63,440 nt of DNA, from assembly GCA_903878115.1 (NCBI GenBank), contig CAIRGO010000195.1, forward strand, positions 1-63,440, read 5' to 3'. This stretch comes from Akkermansiaceae bacterium. GTDB lineage: Bacteria > Verrucomicrobiota > Verrucomicrobiia > Verrucomicrobiales > Akkermansiaceae. A model generated the notes under the pieces. The model was not told the origin of the DNA. It saw nothing but the letters and a program-made list of their open reading frames with translations, and searched no databases. How positions within the stretch are numbered: the first letter of the stretch is position 1; the number at the start of each line of letters is the position of its first letter. Positions 1 through 8,409 of the stretch are shown here, one piece after another. The position numbers and the translations under genes were made by a program.

Positions 1-114
1 AAGCATTTCATCGCCCCGCAGTGCCAGAAAATCCCCCATACGACTGCGCAATGGCGAAAAAGTTCCACTCTCGATATGCATCCCTGCAATCGCCATCGTG
101 ATCTTACGTGACAT
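1..114 (-). CDS. M81 family metallopeptidase (MlrC-like), N-terminal part, cut by window edge
   Basis: Thirty-eight codons read leftward from an ATG at 114 and run off the window. The peptide begins MSRKITMAIAGMHIESGTF and continues with SPL and a GDFL-RGDEML stretch. This matches the start of the M81 (microcystinase C, MlrC-like) family, which typically opens with an AIAGIHIES-TFSP pattern. Family members are zinc peptidases, often of unknown natural substrate. The catalytic residues lie outside the window, so activity cannot be judged. It is divergent from the PH-domain gene at 272. Confidence 0.7.
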   Translation of the reverse strand, partial: MSRKITMAIAGMHIESGTFSPLRSRMGDFLALRGDEML

Positions 115-236
115 GCGCAAAAACTACTCGCTTATGGGCGTTGATCAAGAAACTTTCACTGTTTTCAGAGGGTGCGTACTGCGTCATTGATTAGATTTTT
201 TAATCAGTCGATAATTTTCACAAAGTCTTTTCCTGC

Positions 237-265
237 TTGTATGAACTTCTTAGATTTGCTAGAAT
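237..265 (+). promoter_or_regulatory. Predicted sigma70-like promoter, leaderless geometry
   Basis: TTGTAT (237-242), a 17-base spacer and TAGAAT (260-265) stand directly before the ATG at 272, only six bases after the -10-like box. Transcription would start at or next to the A of the start codon. No Shine-Dalgarno sequence fits. The -10 is 5 of 6 to consensus; the -35 is weak. Confidence 0.45.
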
Positions 266-271
266 ACGCTC

Positions 272-754
272 ATGGAAGAGGAAACATTATGGCAAGGGGG
301 TCGTTCGCAAATTACAAATTTGGGAGTTTACTCATTAGCGCTGTTGCTCTTAGCAGGCAACATTGTGGGAGGATTTTTCTTTCCTCTCGTATGGATTTTC
401 ATTGCTGTGCCGATTCTTTGGATTGCATGGGTGTGGATCGATACGCGCTCTGAAAGTTTTACTCTTACCTCGGAAAGGTTGCGCATCAAAAAAGGAGTGC
501 TTAATCAGGTATTCGATGAAGTAGAACTCTACCGAGTGAAGGACATTACGCTAGCGCGGTCCGCGCTGCAACGCATGTTTGGTCTTGGCAGTGTAACCTT
601 GCAAACATCAGATCGCGGACAGGAAAATATTTGCATTGATTCTGTTCGTAGTTCGGAAGAATTGCGTGAGCATTTGCGCAAACAAGTAGAAATCATCCGT
701 GATCGCAAGCGGGTGCGCGAGGTGGATTTCCAAGAAGAAAATCATCCTACGTAA
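272..754 (+). CDS. PH-domain (bPH2, DUF304/YdbS-like) membrane protein
   Basis: 160 residues. Two closely spaced hydrophobic segments (about residues 17-56) are followed by a cytoplasmic bacterial PH-like domain (about 60-145) with the family pattern SFTLTSERLRIKKGVLN and then VELYRVKDITL. Members of this family are inner-membrane proteins of mostly unknown function, sometimes linked to stress or envelope traits. The start is supported by the promoter-like sequence ending six bases upstream. It stands alone between a divergent peptidase and a convergent sulfatase, so context says little about its job. Confidence 0.8.
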   Translation: MEEETLWQGGRSQITNLGVYSLALLLLAGNIVGGFFFPLVWIFIAVPILWIAWVWIDTRSESFTLTSERLRIKKGVLNQVFDEVELYRVKDITLARSALQRMFGLGSVTLQTSDRGQENICIDSVRSSEELREHLRKQVEIIRDRKRVREVDFQEENHPT

Positions 755-782
755 TAGCGCTGTAGTTAAATCTAACAAATCC

Positions 783-2171
783 TTAGTTATCCTTTTTCTT
801 TTTCTTGCCACGCGGTGCGGCACCTGGCTCAGCGCCGTCGCTATCGCCACCCGCAGAGCCCCATAAAGGTTTGACGTTGCTTGTATTCCAAGCGTTCCAT
901 TTTTCTTGAAGTTCTTTTACTTTGTCTGGCATTGTCGCGGCTAGATCTTTTGTTTCGCCGAGATCACTACTGAGATTGTAGAGCTTTGCTTCGGTTGTAC
1001 CTTGATTGTTTTTTCCTGTGAGTGTATCGGCATTTTTATCGTAGCGGACAAGTTTGAAATCACCTGCGCGGATGGCCATTTGCTCACCAAATCTCCAGTA
1101 GATGGCATCGTGCGGTGCGCTCTTTTTTTCACCACTGAGGTAAGGCAGTAAATTCACTCCTTCTAACTTTTCGTCAGGCTTGGCGACCACTCCTGCTGCT
1201 GCCAACGCGGTGGCGTGAAGATCGAGCTGAATCGCGGGTGATTCATACACGCCTGGTTTCACATGATCAGCCCAAGAAATGATGAAAGGCACGTGGATGC
1301 CGCCTTCCAAGGTAGTGCGCTTGGAACCACGTAATGGCTCATTGTGGGAAGCATTTACGGTTACACCAGGCATGGTGGGACCACCGTTGTCGCTGATGAA
1401 CATCACTAACGTAGTTTTTTCTAATCCACTATCGACGACTTTTTGACGCACTTTGCCGATCGCTTCATCCATCGCTAACATCATCGCTGCATATTTACGA
1501 CGTTGCGGGTCGGTGATCTGAGGAAATTTTGCCAAACGAGCGTCCGTTGCCTGCATCGGGGTGTGCACTGCATTGAAGGCGAGGTAAAGAAACCACGGTT
1601 TTTCTTTATTACGATCAATAAATGCTTCTGCCTCGCGACCGAACGCATCGGTGGTGTAATCGAGTTCGGTCACAGGAGTCGTGCCGCGCAGAATGCTGTC
1701 GGCCTTAAAATAATCATGTCCGCCGCCAAGAAATCCGAAAAATTCCGAGAATCCTCGCTGTTGGGGTTGCATTTCTGGAGTATTGCCCAGGTGCCACTTG
1801 CCGATTAAGCCAGTAACGTAGCCATTATCTTTGAGGCGATTTGCGATAGTTTTCTCGGTGACGGGCATTCCTTGCCCACCTCCTGAAGGATTGAATTCAT
1901 GTCCAAAGCGCTGCTGGTAGCGTCCTGTTAAAAGACCTGCCCGCGTGGGTGAACAATACGGTCCACTGACGTAGCCATTGGTGAAACGCACACCAGAAGT
2001 CGCAAGTGCATCAAGGTGAGGAGTGGGTATATCTTTGCAACCATGAAACCCAACATCGGCAAAGCCCATGTCGTCGCCAACAATCAACAAAATGTTAGGC
2101 TGAGCAGCTTCTAGATTCGTTACCGTAAGCAAGGCAACGGCCGCTAATAAAATTTTCGGGAATGTTGTCAT
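783..2171 (-). CDS. Secreted arylsulfatase (alkaline-phosphatase superfamily)
   Basis: 462 residues from the ATG at 2171, chosen because it opens a clean signal peptide (residues 1-22, ending LEAAQ) with mature sequence starting at PNILLIVGDDMG. The DD pair (33-34) binds the catalytic metal. C73 in YCSPTR is the cysteine converted to formylglycine, so an FGE-type maturase must exist elsewhere. Other sulfatase signatures are GKWHLG, HTPM and SDNGG. The C-terminus is a short GGDSDG linker plus a lysine-rich tail. Expected role: desulfation of polysaccharides or sulfated sugars in the periplasm or outside the cell. Substrate cannot be named. A longer reading to 2225 adds 18 residues before the signal peptide and is unlikely. 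Confidence 0.9.
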   Translation of the reverse strand: MTTFPKILLAAVALLTVTNLEAAQPNILLIVGDDMGFADVGFHGCKDIPTPHLDALATSGVRFTNGYVSGPYCSPTRAGLLTGRYQQRFGHEFNPSGGGQGMPVTEKTIANRLKDNGYVTGLIGKWHLGNTPEMQPQQRGFSEFFGFLGGGHDYFKADSILRGTTPVTELDYTTDAFGREAEAFIDRNKEKPWFLYLAFNAVHTPMQATDARLAKFPQITDPQRRKYAAMMLAMDEAIGKVRQKVVDSGLEKTTLVMFISDNGGPTMPGVTVNASHNEPLRGSKRTTLEGGIHVPFIISWADHVKPGVYESPAIQLDLHATALAAAGVVAKPDEKLEGVNLLPYLSGEKKSAPHDAIYWRFGEQMAIRAGDFKLVRYDKNADTLTGKNNQGTTEAKLYNLSSDLGETKDLAATMPDKVKELQEKWNAWNTSNVKPLWGSAGGDSDGAEPGAAPRGKKKKKDN

Positions 2172-2293
2172 TTTTTGGGTCTCGGTTTGATATGTTATAT
2201 TCTGCAATGAACCAAGCTTTAACAACAGCAGCTATGTGCAACAAGCAAAAACTTTGCTCTCGCCATCGATGGCGTGATCGGGTAGCTATCGAC

Positions 2294-4090
2294 ATGCCGA
2301 GTTTTGCCAATCCGTTAGGTCTATGGGCCTTGATGGGAATTCCTGTCATTCTCTTGATTCACTTTCTTCAACGGAAAGCGATGATTCTTCCGGTATCGAC
2401 ACTTTTTTTGTTAGAAAAAACTCAGCGCGAGGCATCGACGGGGAGAAATTTTGATCGCATTACTCATTCGATCCCGCTGTGGATGCAAATTCTTGCAGTG
2501 ATGTTATTGGCATGGTTGCTCGCAGAGCCGCGCTTCCCTATGGCGCGCAGCACGCAGCGCATAGCGATTGTGGTGGATTCATCAGCTTCGATGGCTGTAT
2601 TCAAGGAGAAAATGATCGCGGGATTGCAGTCGGAATTACCAAAACTCAAAGGGTTTGCGACCGATGTCGAATACACTTTACTCGAGTCCACTGCGGGTAA
2701 ACCTCGCATATATGCGGGGACAAGCACTATTAATTTGCTCGCTTCACTTGAGGCATGGCGGCCCACGGCTGGTCTCACTGACCCTGCTCAATCGCTTCGC
2801 TTGGCGAGGTCGCTGGTTTCCCGTGAAGGCATCGTCATTTACGCCAGTGATACACCTGCGGACGGCTTGCCATTCGATGCGAAGCAGTTAGCGATAGGAC
2901 AGGCGATAGAAAATGTTGGCTTCACTGGGGTGGCATTTGAAACCAAGGACCAAGCGTTACTGTGGCGGGTGACGATTCAAAACTACTCGGATAAAAAAAT
3001 CACTCGGACATGGCAAATGGATATGGGTAATGGTGCCCTCACTGAGCCAAAAACGATTGAGATGGAATCTCGATCGTTGGCCACTCTACAGTCGAATTTT
3101 CCCAGTCAGGCAATGCGAATTAAGATCATGCTTTCGCCGGATGATTTCGCCATGGATGATACGTTGTATTTGATTCGCCCTGCTCCTAAGAAGCTTCTGT
3201 GGTTTACTTCACCTGAACCTTCGTTGGCATCGCTTAACAAAAAACTGCTGCGCGCCATTGATAACATGACCATTGCCACACAGGCCAAAGCAGATATTTC
3301 TCTTATTTCCTATGATCCGCTAGACCCTACTCCCATTGATGGTAATGCCATAGTTTTCGTCAACGACGCCACCCAAGGTGGGCAGTATTTGTCCGGTGGT
3401 ATCATCGCTGAAAAGAACCCATTGGTCGACGGTCTGAATTGGCAAGCATTACTGATCCGTGAGACAATTGCGTTAGAAATTCGCCCTTCTGACCAAGTGC
3501 TACTTTTCCAAGATAAACGCCCGTTGATTTTGTTGAGAGAAATTCCTGCCACTCAAGATCGTCCCGCTGCGCAACAACTTCATTTTAACTTTGATCCGCG
3601 ACTCTCTAATTTAGAAACGCAGCCATCGTTGATCGTGATCCTTCATCGTTTTGCCGAACAAGTGCGTGCGCGAAAAGTAGCACTAGCACAAGAAAATTTA
3701 GAAACATCACAGCCACTTGCCATTGCCACTAAATCAATCACTCCTGCAATCCCGCTTACCTTGAATAAAGTTGATCATAGTGGAAAAGTGTTAGAGAAAA
3801 AACAGCTCTCCTCTTCGCAGCAATTGCTCTTTCCCGATGAGCCTGGCTATTATCAATATCGTCAAGGTGAGGATTTGTTGTTAGATGCAGCGTCCTACTT
3901 TGCCGATACGCGCGAAGCAGATTTTCGACAATGCGCCGAGGCCAATACTCTCACCGAAGCACAAGCTACCGCTATCCAAGCGCACAGCGTAGGTGATCCG
4001 TATTGGCAATACTGGATTTTTGCCCTCCTAGCCGCATTACTTGCCTCATGGCATTTCATCAAAGAACGCAAGCAACCGACCATGGCGTGA
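2294..4090 (+). CDS. BatA-domain, VWA-like membrane protein
   Basis: 598 residues from ATG 2294. The start MPSFANPLGLWALMGIPVIL and following LIHFLQRK is the BatA N-terminal signature (aerotolerance BatA_N family): a membrane helix, an RK-rich cytoplasmic loop and a second helix (MQILAVMLLAWLLAEPRF, about 59-76). A VWA-like segment follows with IVVDSSASM, close to the MIDAS motif DxSxS. The last 25 residues hold a third helix followed by a basic tail (KERKQPTMA). Homologues usually sit in moxR-bat clusters. Here there is no MoxR ATPase next to it, so it is an isolated member. The role is unknown; it may work with partners encoded elsewhere. The coding start upstream of 2294 is ambiguous. Confidence 0.75.
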   Translation: MPSFANPLGLWALMGIPVILLIHFLQRKAMILPVSTLFLLEKTQREASTGRNFDRITHSIPLWMQILAVMLLAWLLAEPRFPMARSTQRIAIVVDSSASMAVFKEKMIAGLQSELPKLKGFATDVEYTLLESTAGKPRIYAGTSTINLLASLEAWRPTAGLTDPAQSLRLARSLVSREGIVIYASDTPADGLPFDAKQLAIGQAIENVGFTGVAFETKDQALLWRVTIQNYSDKKITRTWQMDMGNGALTEPKTIEMESRSLATLQSNFPSQAMRIKIMLSPDDFAMDDTLYLIRPAPKKLLWFTSPEPSLASLNKKLLRAIDNMTIATQAKADISLISYDPLDPTPIDGNAIVFVNDATQGGQYLSGGIIAEKNPLVDGLNWQALLIRETIALEIRPSDQVLLFQDKRPLILLREIPATQDRPAAQQLHFNFDPRLSNLETQPSLIVILHRFAEQVRARKVALAQENLETSQPLAIATKSITPAIPLTLNKVDHSGKVLEKKQLSSSQQLLFPDEPGYYQYRQGEDLLLDAASYFADTREADFRQCAEANTLTEAQATAIQAHSVGDPYWQYWIFALLAALLASWHFIKERKQPTMA

Positions 4091-4137
4091 TGCCTCTATG
4101 CGGTCCTTGCTGATCATTGAGTAAAAAGCGTGAGAAT

Positions 4138-4551
4138 CTATGTGACGACTAACAGTAGAATGAGAGTGCTAATTACTATGACTGGTATTACTAGCAATTG
4201 CGCTATCATAAATGATGTTGCATATACGAACTTTTCTTTTTTGCGGTTACCATCTGAAAGATGAATCATTCTGGATAAGTAAGCATCAAAATATCCAATG
4301 CCAAAATTTACAGCGCTTGACGTTAATAATATAACCAAGATCAAAAGATTATAGCTGATGGCAAATTTTTCATCATACAACATGATATTGGCATAAGCTG
4401 CGCCCCAAAAAATCAAAACAGCTAAAATAGACGGCATTATCCAAACAATTAGCCTGAATGACCAATGCGTTGGTTTGATTTGACTGCACGCAGCGTTCGT
4501 CACCTCGGCTTGAGTTTCGGATAAGTCTAGTTCTGGTGGTTGCTCTAACAT
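4138..4551 (-). CDS. Small three-helix membrane protein, tandem copy 2
   Basis: 137 residues. It has no family I recognise. The cytoplasmic N-terminus (MLEQPPELDLSETQAE) is followed by a QIKPTH motif and three hydrophobic stretches (about 35-55, 66-86 and 112-136). It is clearly a paralogue of the protein encoded just upstream at 4560-4997: both start MLEQPPE-DL-E-QAE and share Q-I-PTH, the G-G-FDA block and an LSD-R-K segment. Only eight bases separate the two genes, so they are probably co-transcribed. Confidence 0.65.
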   Translation of the reverse strand: MLEQPPELDLSETQAEVTNAACSQIKPTHWSFRLIVWIMPSILAVLIFWGAAYANIMLYDEKFAISYNLLILVILLTSSAVNFGIGYFDAYLSRMIHLSDGNRKKEKFVYATSFMIAQLLVIPVIVISTLILLLVVT

Positions 4552-4559
4552 AATTAAAA

Positions 4560-4997
4560 CTAGATGATACTATTTGCAAAAATAGCGAATATTACCGGTA
4601 TGATAGCAGCTAAGATTAGCCCAATAGTGGGCACAATCAGCACTTGATACAGCATAAACTGCACGGCGTGCATACTGATTTTTGTTTTTCGAGAATCATC
4701 AGATAGATCGTGAACTGAGCTTGATAACAACGCATCAAAAAGACCAATGCCATAGCTTACGATCAGCGCGATGAGCATTGTGATTAAAAACAATGTTGAT
4801 TCACTTGCTGTCCCTCTCATCTTCCCGAGATTTGACAATACTACTAAAACAACAAAAACAATCAATGTAACAAAAAACGGAGCCATCCACACGAGCGCTC
4901 TGATGCATCCATGTGTCGGTCGAATTTGGCTCTGCGCCGCTGCGAGTGCTTCGGCTTGGATTTCTAGTAAATCTCTTTCGGGTGGTTGTTCTAACAT
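4560..4997 (-). CDS. Small three-helix membrane protein, tandem copy 1
   Basis: 145 residues and the upstream partner of a tandem duplicate pair. The order is MLEQPPERDLLEIQAE, then QIRPTH, a first helix (PFFVTLIVFVVLVVL), a second helix ending YGIGLFDALLSS, a polar DLSDDSRKTK loop, and a long C-terminal hydrophobic stretch. The sequence between helices 2 and 3 is best conserved with copy 2 and may be the functional loop. No known domain is recognised. Confidence 0.65.
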   Translation of the reverse strand: MLEQPPERDLLEIQAEALAAAQSQIRPTHGCIRALVWMAPFFVTLIVFVVLVVLSNLGKMRGTASESTLFLITMLIALIVSYGIGLFDALLSSSVHDLSDDSRKTKISMHAVQFMLYQVLIVPTIGLILAAIIPVIFAIFANSII

Positions 4998-5046
4998 ATT
5001 GTTAGAGATTGACTATAGGATATTGGAGAAAAAAACGAATGAAGCA

Positions 5047-6558
5047 CTAGTTTGTTTCTACGACTACTTGCAAACCAAATGTCTGGTTGAAAAGGTCTGC
5101 TTTCGATTGCATAGCAAGTTGCTCTACGGTGGCATCGTTGAGACCAGCGAGCTTCAGAATCATTTTATCTTTTGTGATGACCACACCGATGTCATGGACG
5201 CGTTGATGATGGGTGCGCTCTAAGGCATCGGCCACACGCAAAATGGAAGCGAGTTTACAGACGCGGATGCGATCCTCGCTGCGAAGGTCAGCGTAGTTGA
5301 GATGTTCAGGTCTTGGTGTGGAGTGTCGATGGTAGCGTGCAATCAATGCCACCAAGGTGATGTCTAAACGATCAAGTCCGAAAATTTCAGAATTAAGAAT
5401 GATGTATTGCGAGTGCTTGTGATGCGATCGCGGACTAATAAAGGAGCCGACTTCATGCAGGATGGCGGCGACTTGCAGCAGCAATGCTTCGTGATCGCCG
5501 AGCTGATGAAGATCTTTTAACTTATCGAATAAATGCAAGCAAAGTTTGGAAACGTGATCACCATGGCGTGGGTCAGAATGATAACGTTGTGCGAGAATGT
5601 GCGTGGCACGTAACACTTCTTCTTCAAAGGTGCCGATCAGTGTTTTTGATATCAGCAGATCATGAAGAAGGCCTTGCTCGTACTCGGAAACGGGGATTGA
5701 TATTTCCGTTAGATTGAGCATCTCTGTGATGGAAATTGCTATTTCTAATGCGGGTAACAATGCCTCTGCGGTGTGGTAGTCCAAGTTATATTTTCTCACC
5801 AAATCATAATCGCTGAGAGTTGATGCTTGGGTGGTGATCTGGCGTAAGGTTTTCAATGGGCAGGCTTGTCCCGCTTTGTTGAGAAATGGCGCGAGCAATT
5901 GGATTTCGTAGCCAATAATCACCAGTGCTTCGATTTTTTCATCGAGATAATCCACGCGGATTTGTTCCAAATTTCCGCTCGCATGTTGGCGAATGAGATG
6001 TAGCAACGCTGGCCCTTCTGCATTTGATTGGTGAACAGCTTCACGCGTGCGGTGGGTGCCAAGACGATAGGATGTGTAGCGGGCAATTACTCCTTTTTTG
6101 AAAAAAAGTGCTCTCGTATTTCCAGGGCCTACGTGAATGACTAAGGTATTACCGCGCTTCATGGCGGGTGTGTCTTTCAGTCGGCGGCGCGTTTTCAGAT
6201 AGATCAAGCGCGTCATTTCGCCATCGTCGATCGGATCGAGATGGATGCCGCAAGCTATTTGAATTCGATTGAGGAAAACATCATAATTGCTCGCTTCTGG
6301 GAGGATGTTAGTGGCTACGGCACGATTGAGTTGTTGTTCAGGAAGGCCAAGCTCACGCAGTGTTTTTTGAAATCCCTGGATGATCTGAACAATTTGTTCC
6401 GTGGTGCTTGCAGAGATGACTCCATTGCCGAAAATGTCATGTGCCAGCGGTGCTGGTTGCTCTAAAAAGTCGATAGGTGTGATGCTTCCGTCAGCGGCTT
6501 GCTCGCCAATAAGTAGAGAGATCGAGCTAGCTCCGATGTGTAATGAAGTGAGTTGCAT
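5047..6558 (-). CDS. Ppx/GppA-family phosphatase with C-terminal HD domain
   Basis: 503 residues. The N-terminal two thirds follow the exopolyphosphatase / guanosine pentaphosphate phosphatase fold (an ASKHA ATPase-like fold): a first phosphate-binding-like strand LHIGASSISLLIG, ATNILPEASN near 85-94, and VIHVGPGNTRALFF (about 144-157), which corresponds to the second glycine-rich loop. The C-terminal part (about 310-430) is an HD-like domain with HGDHVSKL, AAILHEVG and a Y-RHST motif. Family members degrade polyphosphate or pppGpp. Several residues of the usual D-GSNS motif differ (GASSIS), so substrate preference is uncertain. Seventeen bases separate it from the PBP1-like gene upstream on the same strand, so the two may form one transcript. 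Confidence 0.75.
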   Translation of the reverse strand: MQLTSLHIGASSISLLIGEQAADGSITPIDFLEQPAPLAHDIFGNGVISASTTEQIVQIIQGFQKTLRELGLPEQQLNRAVATNILPEASNYDVFLNRIQIACGIHLDPIDDGEMTRLIYLKTRRRLKDTPAMKRGNTLVIHVGPGNTRALFFKKGVIARYTSYRLGTHRTREAVHQSNAEGPALLHLIRQHASGNLEQIRVDYLDEKIEALVIIGYEIQLLAPFLNKAGQACPLKTLRQITTQASTLSDYDLVRKYNLDYHTAEALLPALEIAISITEMLNLTEISIPVSEYEQGLLHDLLISKTLIGTFEEEVLRATHILAQRYHSDPRHGDHVSKLCLHLFDKLKDLHQLGDHEALLLQVAAILHEVGSFISPRSHHKHSQYIILNSEIFGLDRLDITLVALIARYHRHSTPRPEHLNYADLRSEDRIRVCKLASILRVADALERTHHQRVHDIGVVITKDKMILKLAGLNDATVEQLAMQSKADLFNQTFGLQVVVETN

Positions 6559-6575
6559 AAGGGTAAATTCTATGG

Positions 6576-8291
6576 TTATTTGTTGTCGAGTCGGTTGACG
6601 ATTTCTGCAAGCAGTTTTTTTAATCGGCTTTCTTGCGTGATAACTTGTGGTTGATCAAATCCTACCCAGATGGCGGTTGATCCATTTGGTCCTAGTCGTA
6701 AAGTCCATGCTTCTCGCTCAGATCCAGTGGCGCCTGTGAATGAATCTGTGCCTTTGGTTTCTTCGAGCACGCTCAATGCTTTTCTTGCAGCAGGTGGTGT
6801 GAGAGCAGGGAAAAATAGTGGGCCTGTGGCGTGAACGATTTGATTTTCTGAATTGCGGATTTCACGTATCAAATAAGGACGTGGGCGACTGCCTTGATTG
6901 GCAAGTGTGGACAAACCAATCGCCATCTCCATCGGCGTGGCAGAGACCGCGCCTCGATATAAATCTTCCGTTAGTAAAAAGGGGCCAGTGAGCCCACAAC
7001 GTCGTGCGATGCGCTCTACGCCTTCTGGACCAACGGGTCGGCCAGTCGCTACGGGGCTTCCAACAAAAATTGGTTTGCCTCGTTCTGCAGCAGCCGCTGC
7101 CACGAATGGTTCAAATGCGGTGCCCAGATCGCGTCGCGCTGTTGCACTGCGATCAAAGCGTGATTGCTCGTAATTTCTGCCGCCGATTTGTGCTAAAATG
7201 GCACCAGTTTTGGTTTCTAATGTAACGGCAGTCATTTGCAAGTATTCTGGATTCTTGCTGCCTACATAGTCGATCAAACGTGGTGCTTGGTAGCCTTTTT
7301 CCGACTCTAACGAGAGCAATGCTTTTTGAAGTTCTCCCTCTAAGCGCTTTTGCCATGCCATGTCCAGCGTTGTGAAAATTTTCAGACCACCTAACTGAAT
7401 GTCTTCTTCGGTAAGTAGTTTGTTCACTTCCTTCACTACCGCTTGAATGGCATAGGATTTTTCAGTGGACGTCTCATTGCGTGATTGGATGACGATGGGG
7501 ATATTTGTGATCCGTTCTTTGTCGGCGGCATTGATGAAATTCATGGCAATCATCCGATCGAGCACTTGGTTGCGTTGACTTATTGCGGCATCCAGATCAC
7601 GCCATGGGGAAAAAATATGAGGACCGCGTATGATGCCAATCAGTATGGCGCACTCGGATTCATTCAACTCCTTTACATGCTTACCAAAGTAATTATGAGC
7701 GGCATCTTCCACTCCTAAATGCCCCGCGCTCACGCCGAAATAGATGCGGTTAAGATAACCTGCCATAATTTCCTGTTTGCTGTAATTATTTTCCACTCGC
7801 AGCGTGAGTGCTATTTCCAGAAATTTTCGATGCAGAGATTTGGCACGAATTTCATAAGTATTTCTCGCTAACTGCATCGATAGAGTTGAGGCGCCTTGGG
7901 TGAATTTGCGGTCTTTGATATTGCGCACTGTTGCGCGAATCAGACCGCGGAGGTGGATGCCAGAATGCGTAAAAAACTCTGCGTCTTCTCGCGCTTGCAG
8001 CGCCTTCACCATAAAGGGCGGTAAATCAGCAAAGGTGATTAAGTCGATATTAGAACCCACAATTGCATCGATGGGTTCATTGTAGCGATCGTAAACGATG
8101 TTGCGCTGCGGCAGATTGCCGACTTGTCTGATGTCGTATTGCGAGGCGAGGATGGCAAAATAGCTACAAAAGCATAAAAATGCGAATCCACCGAGGACCC
8201 CAAACCAGAGAGTCCCGCGAACAATTTTGTGATACCGTAGAGGAATTTTACTCAACCAACGGGATGGTGGTGCCTGCGGCCGCCAAGACAT
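6576..8291 (-). CDS. PBP1-like peptidoglycan glycosyltransferase with degenerate transpeptidase domain
   Basis: 571 residues from ATG 8291; a GTG at 8351 would add 20. A membrane anchor lies at about 25-48. The GT51 glycosyltransferase domain (about 60-240) is intact: EDAEFFTHSGI with the catalytic glutamate, GASTLSMQLARN, and a YLNRIYFG block. The transpeptidase half is eroded. The SxxK motif, usually G-S-x-F-K-P, reads GTAFEPF, so both nucleophile and lysine are replaced. The stretch that should carry SxN is shortened, and the KTG-T motif reads ATGSER. The late family block SATPMEMAIGLSTLANQG is still present. It probably polymerises glycan strands without cross-linking them; another PBP must do that. 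Confidence 0.85.
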   Translation of the reverse strand: MSWRPQAPPSRWLSKIPLRYHKIVRGTLWFGVLGGFAFLCFCSYFAILASQYDIRQVGNLPQRNIVYDRYNEPIDAIVGSNIDLITFADLPPFMVKALQAREDAEFFTHSGIHLRGLIRATVRNIKDRKFTQGASTLSMQLARNTYEIRAKSLHRKFLEIALTLRVENNYSKQEIMAGYLNRIYFGVSAGHLGVEDAAHNYFGKHVKELNESECAILIGIIRGPHIFSPWRDLDAAISQRNQVLDRMIAMNFINAADKERITNIPIVIQSRNETSTEKSYAIQAVVKEVNKLLTEEDIQLGGLKIFTTLDMAWQKRLEGELQKALLSLESEKGYQAPRLIDYVGSKNPEYLQMTAVTLETKTGAILAQIGGRNYEQSRFDRSATARRDLGTAFEPFVAAAAAERGKPIFVGSPVATGRPVGPEGVERIARRCGLTGPFLLTEDLYRGAVSATPMEMAIGLSTLANQGSRPRPYLIREIRNSENQIVHATGPLFFPALTPPAARKALSVLEETKGTDSFTGATGSEREAWTLRLGPNGSTAIWVGFDQPQVITQESRLKKLLAEIVNRLDNK

Positions 8292-8409
8292 ACTGGAATG
8301 GTAAGGGAAAAATGTCGCTCTGTAAAGCCACGAGTGCGTTGGCGATTTCACTAGTTTGCCTCGACAAAAGCCTTTACCTCGTGCATCGGTGAGGCTATCA
8401 ATTGCCGCC

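Noticed and set aside
4771-5223. A 150-codon plus-strand frame across the duplicated membrane protein and the Ppx gene
   Set aside because: Overlaps two better-supported genes on the opposite strand.
5047-6558. Assigning this gene as a plain exopolyphosphatase with a symbol
   Set aside because: Ppx and GppA cannot be told apart by eye, and the first phosphate-loop motif is altered.
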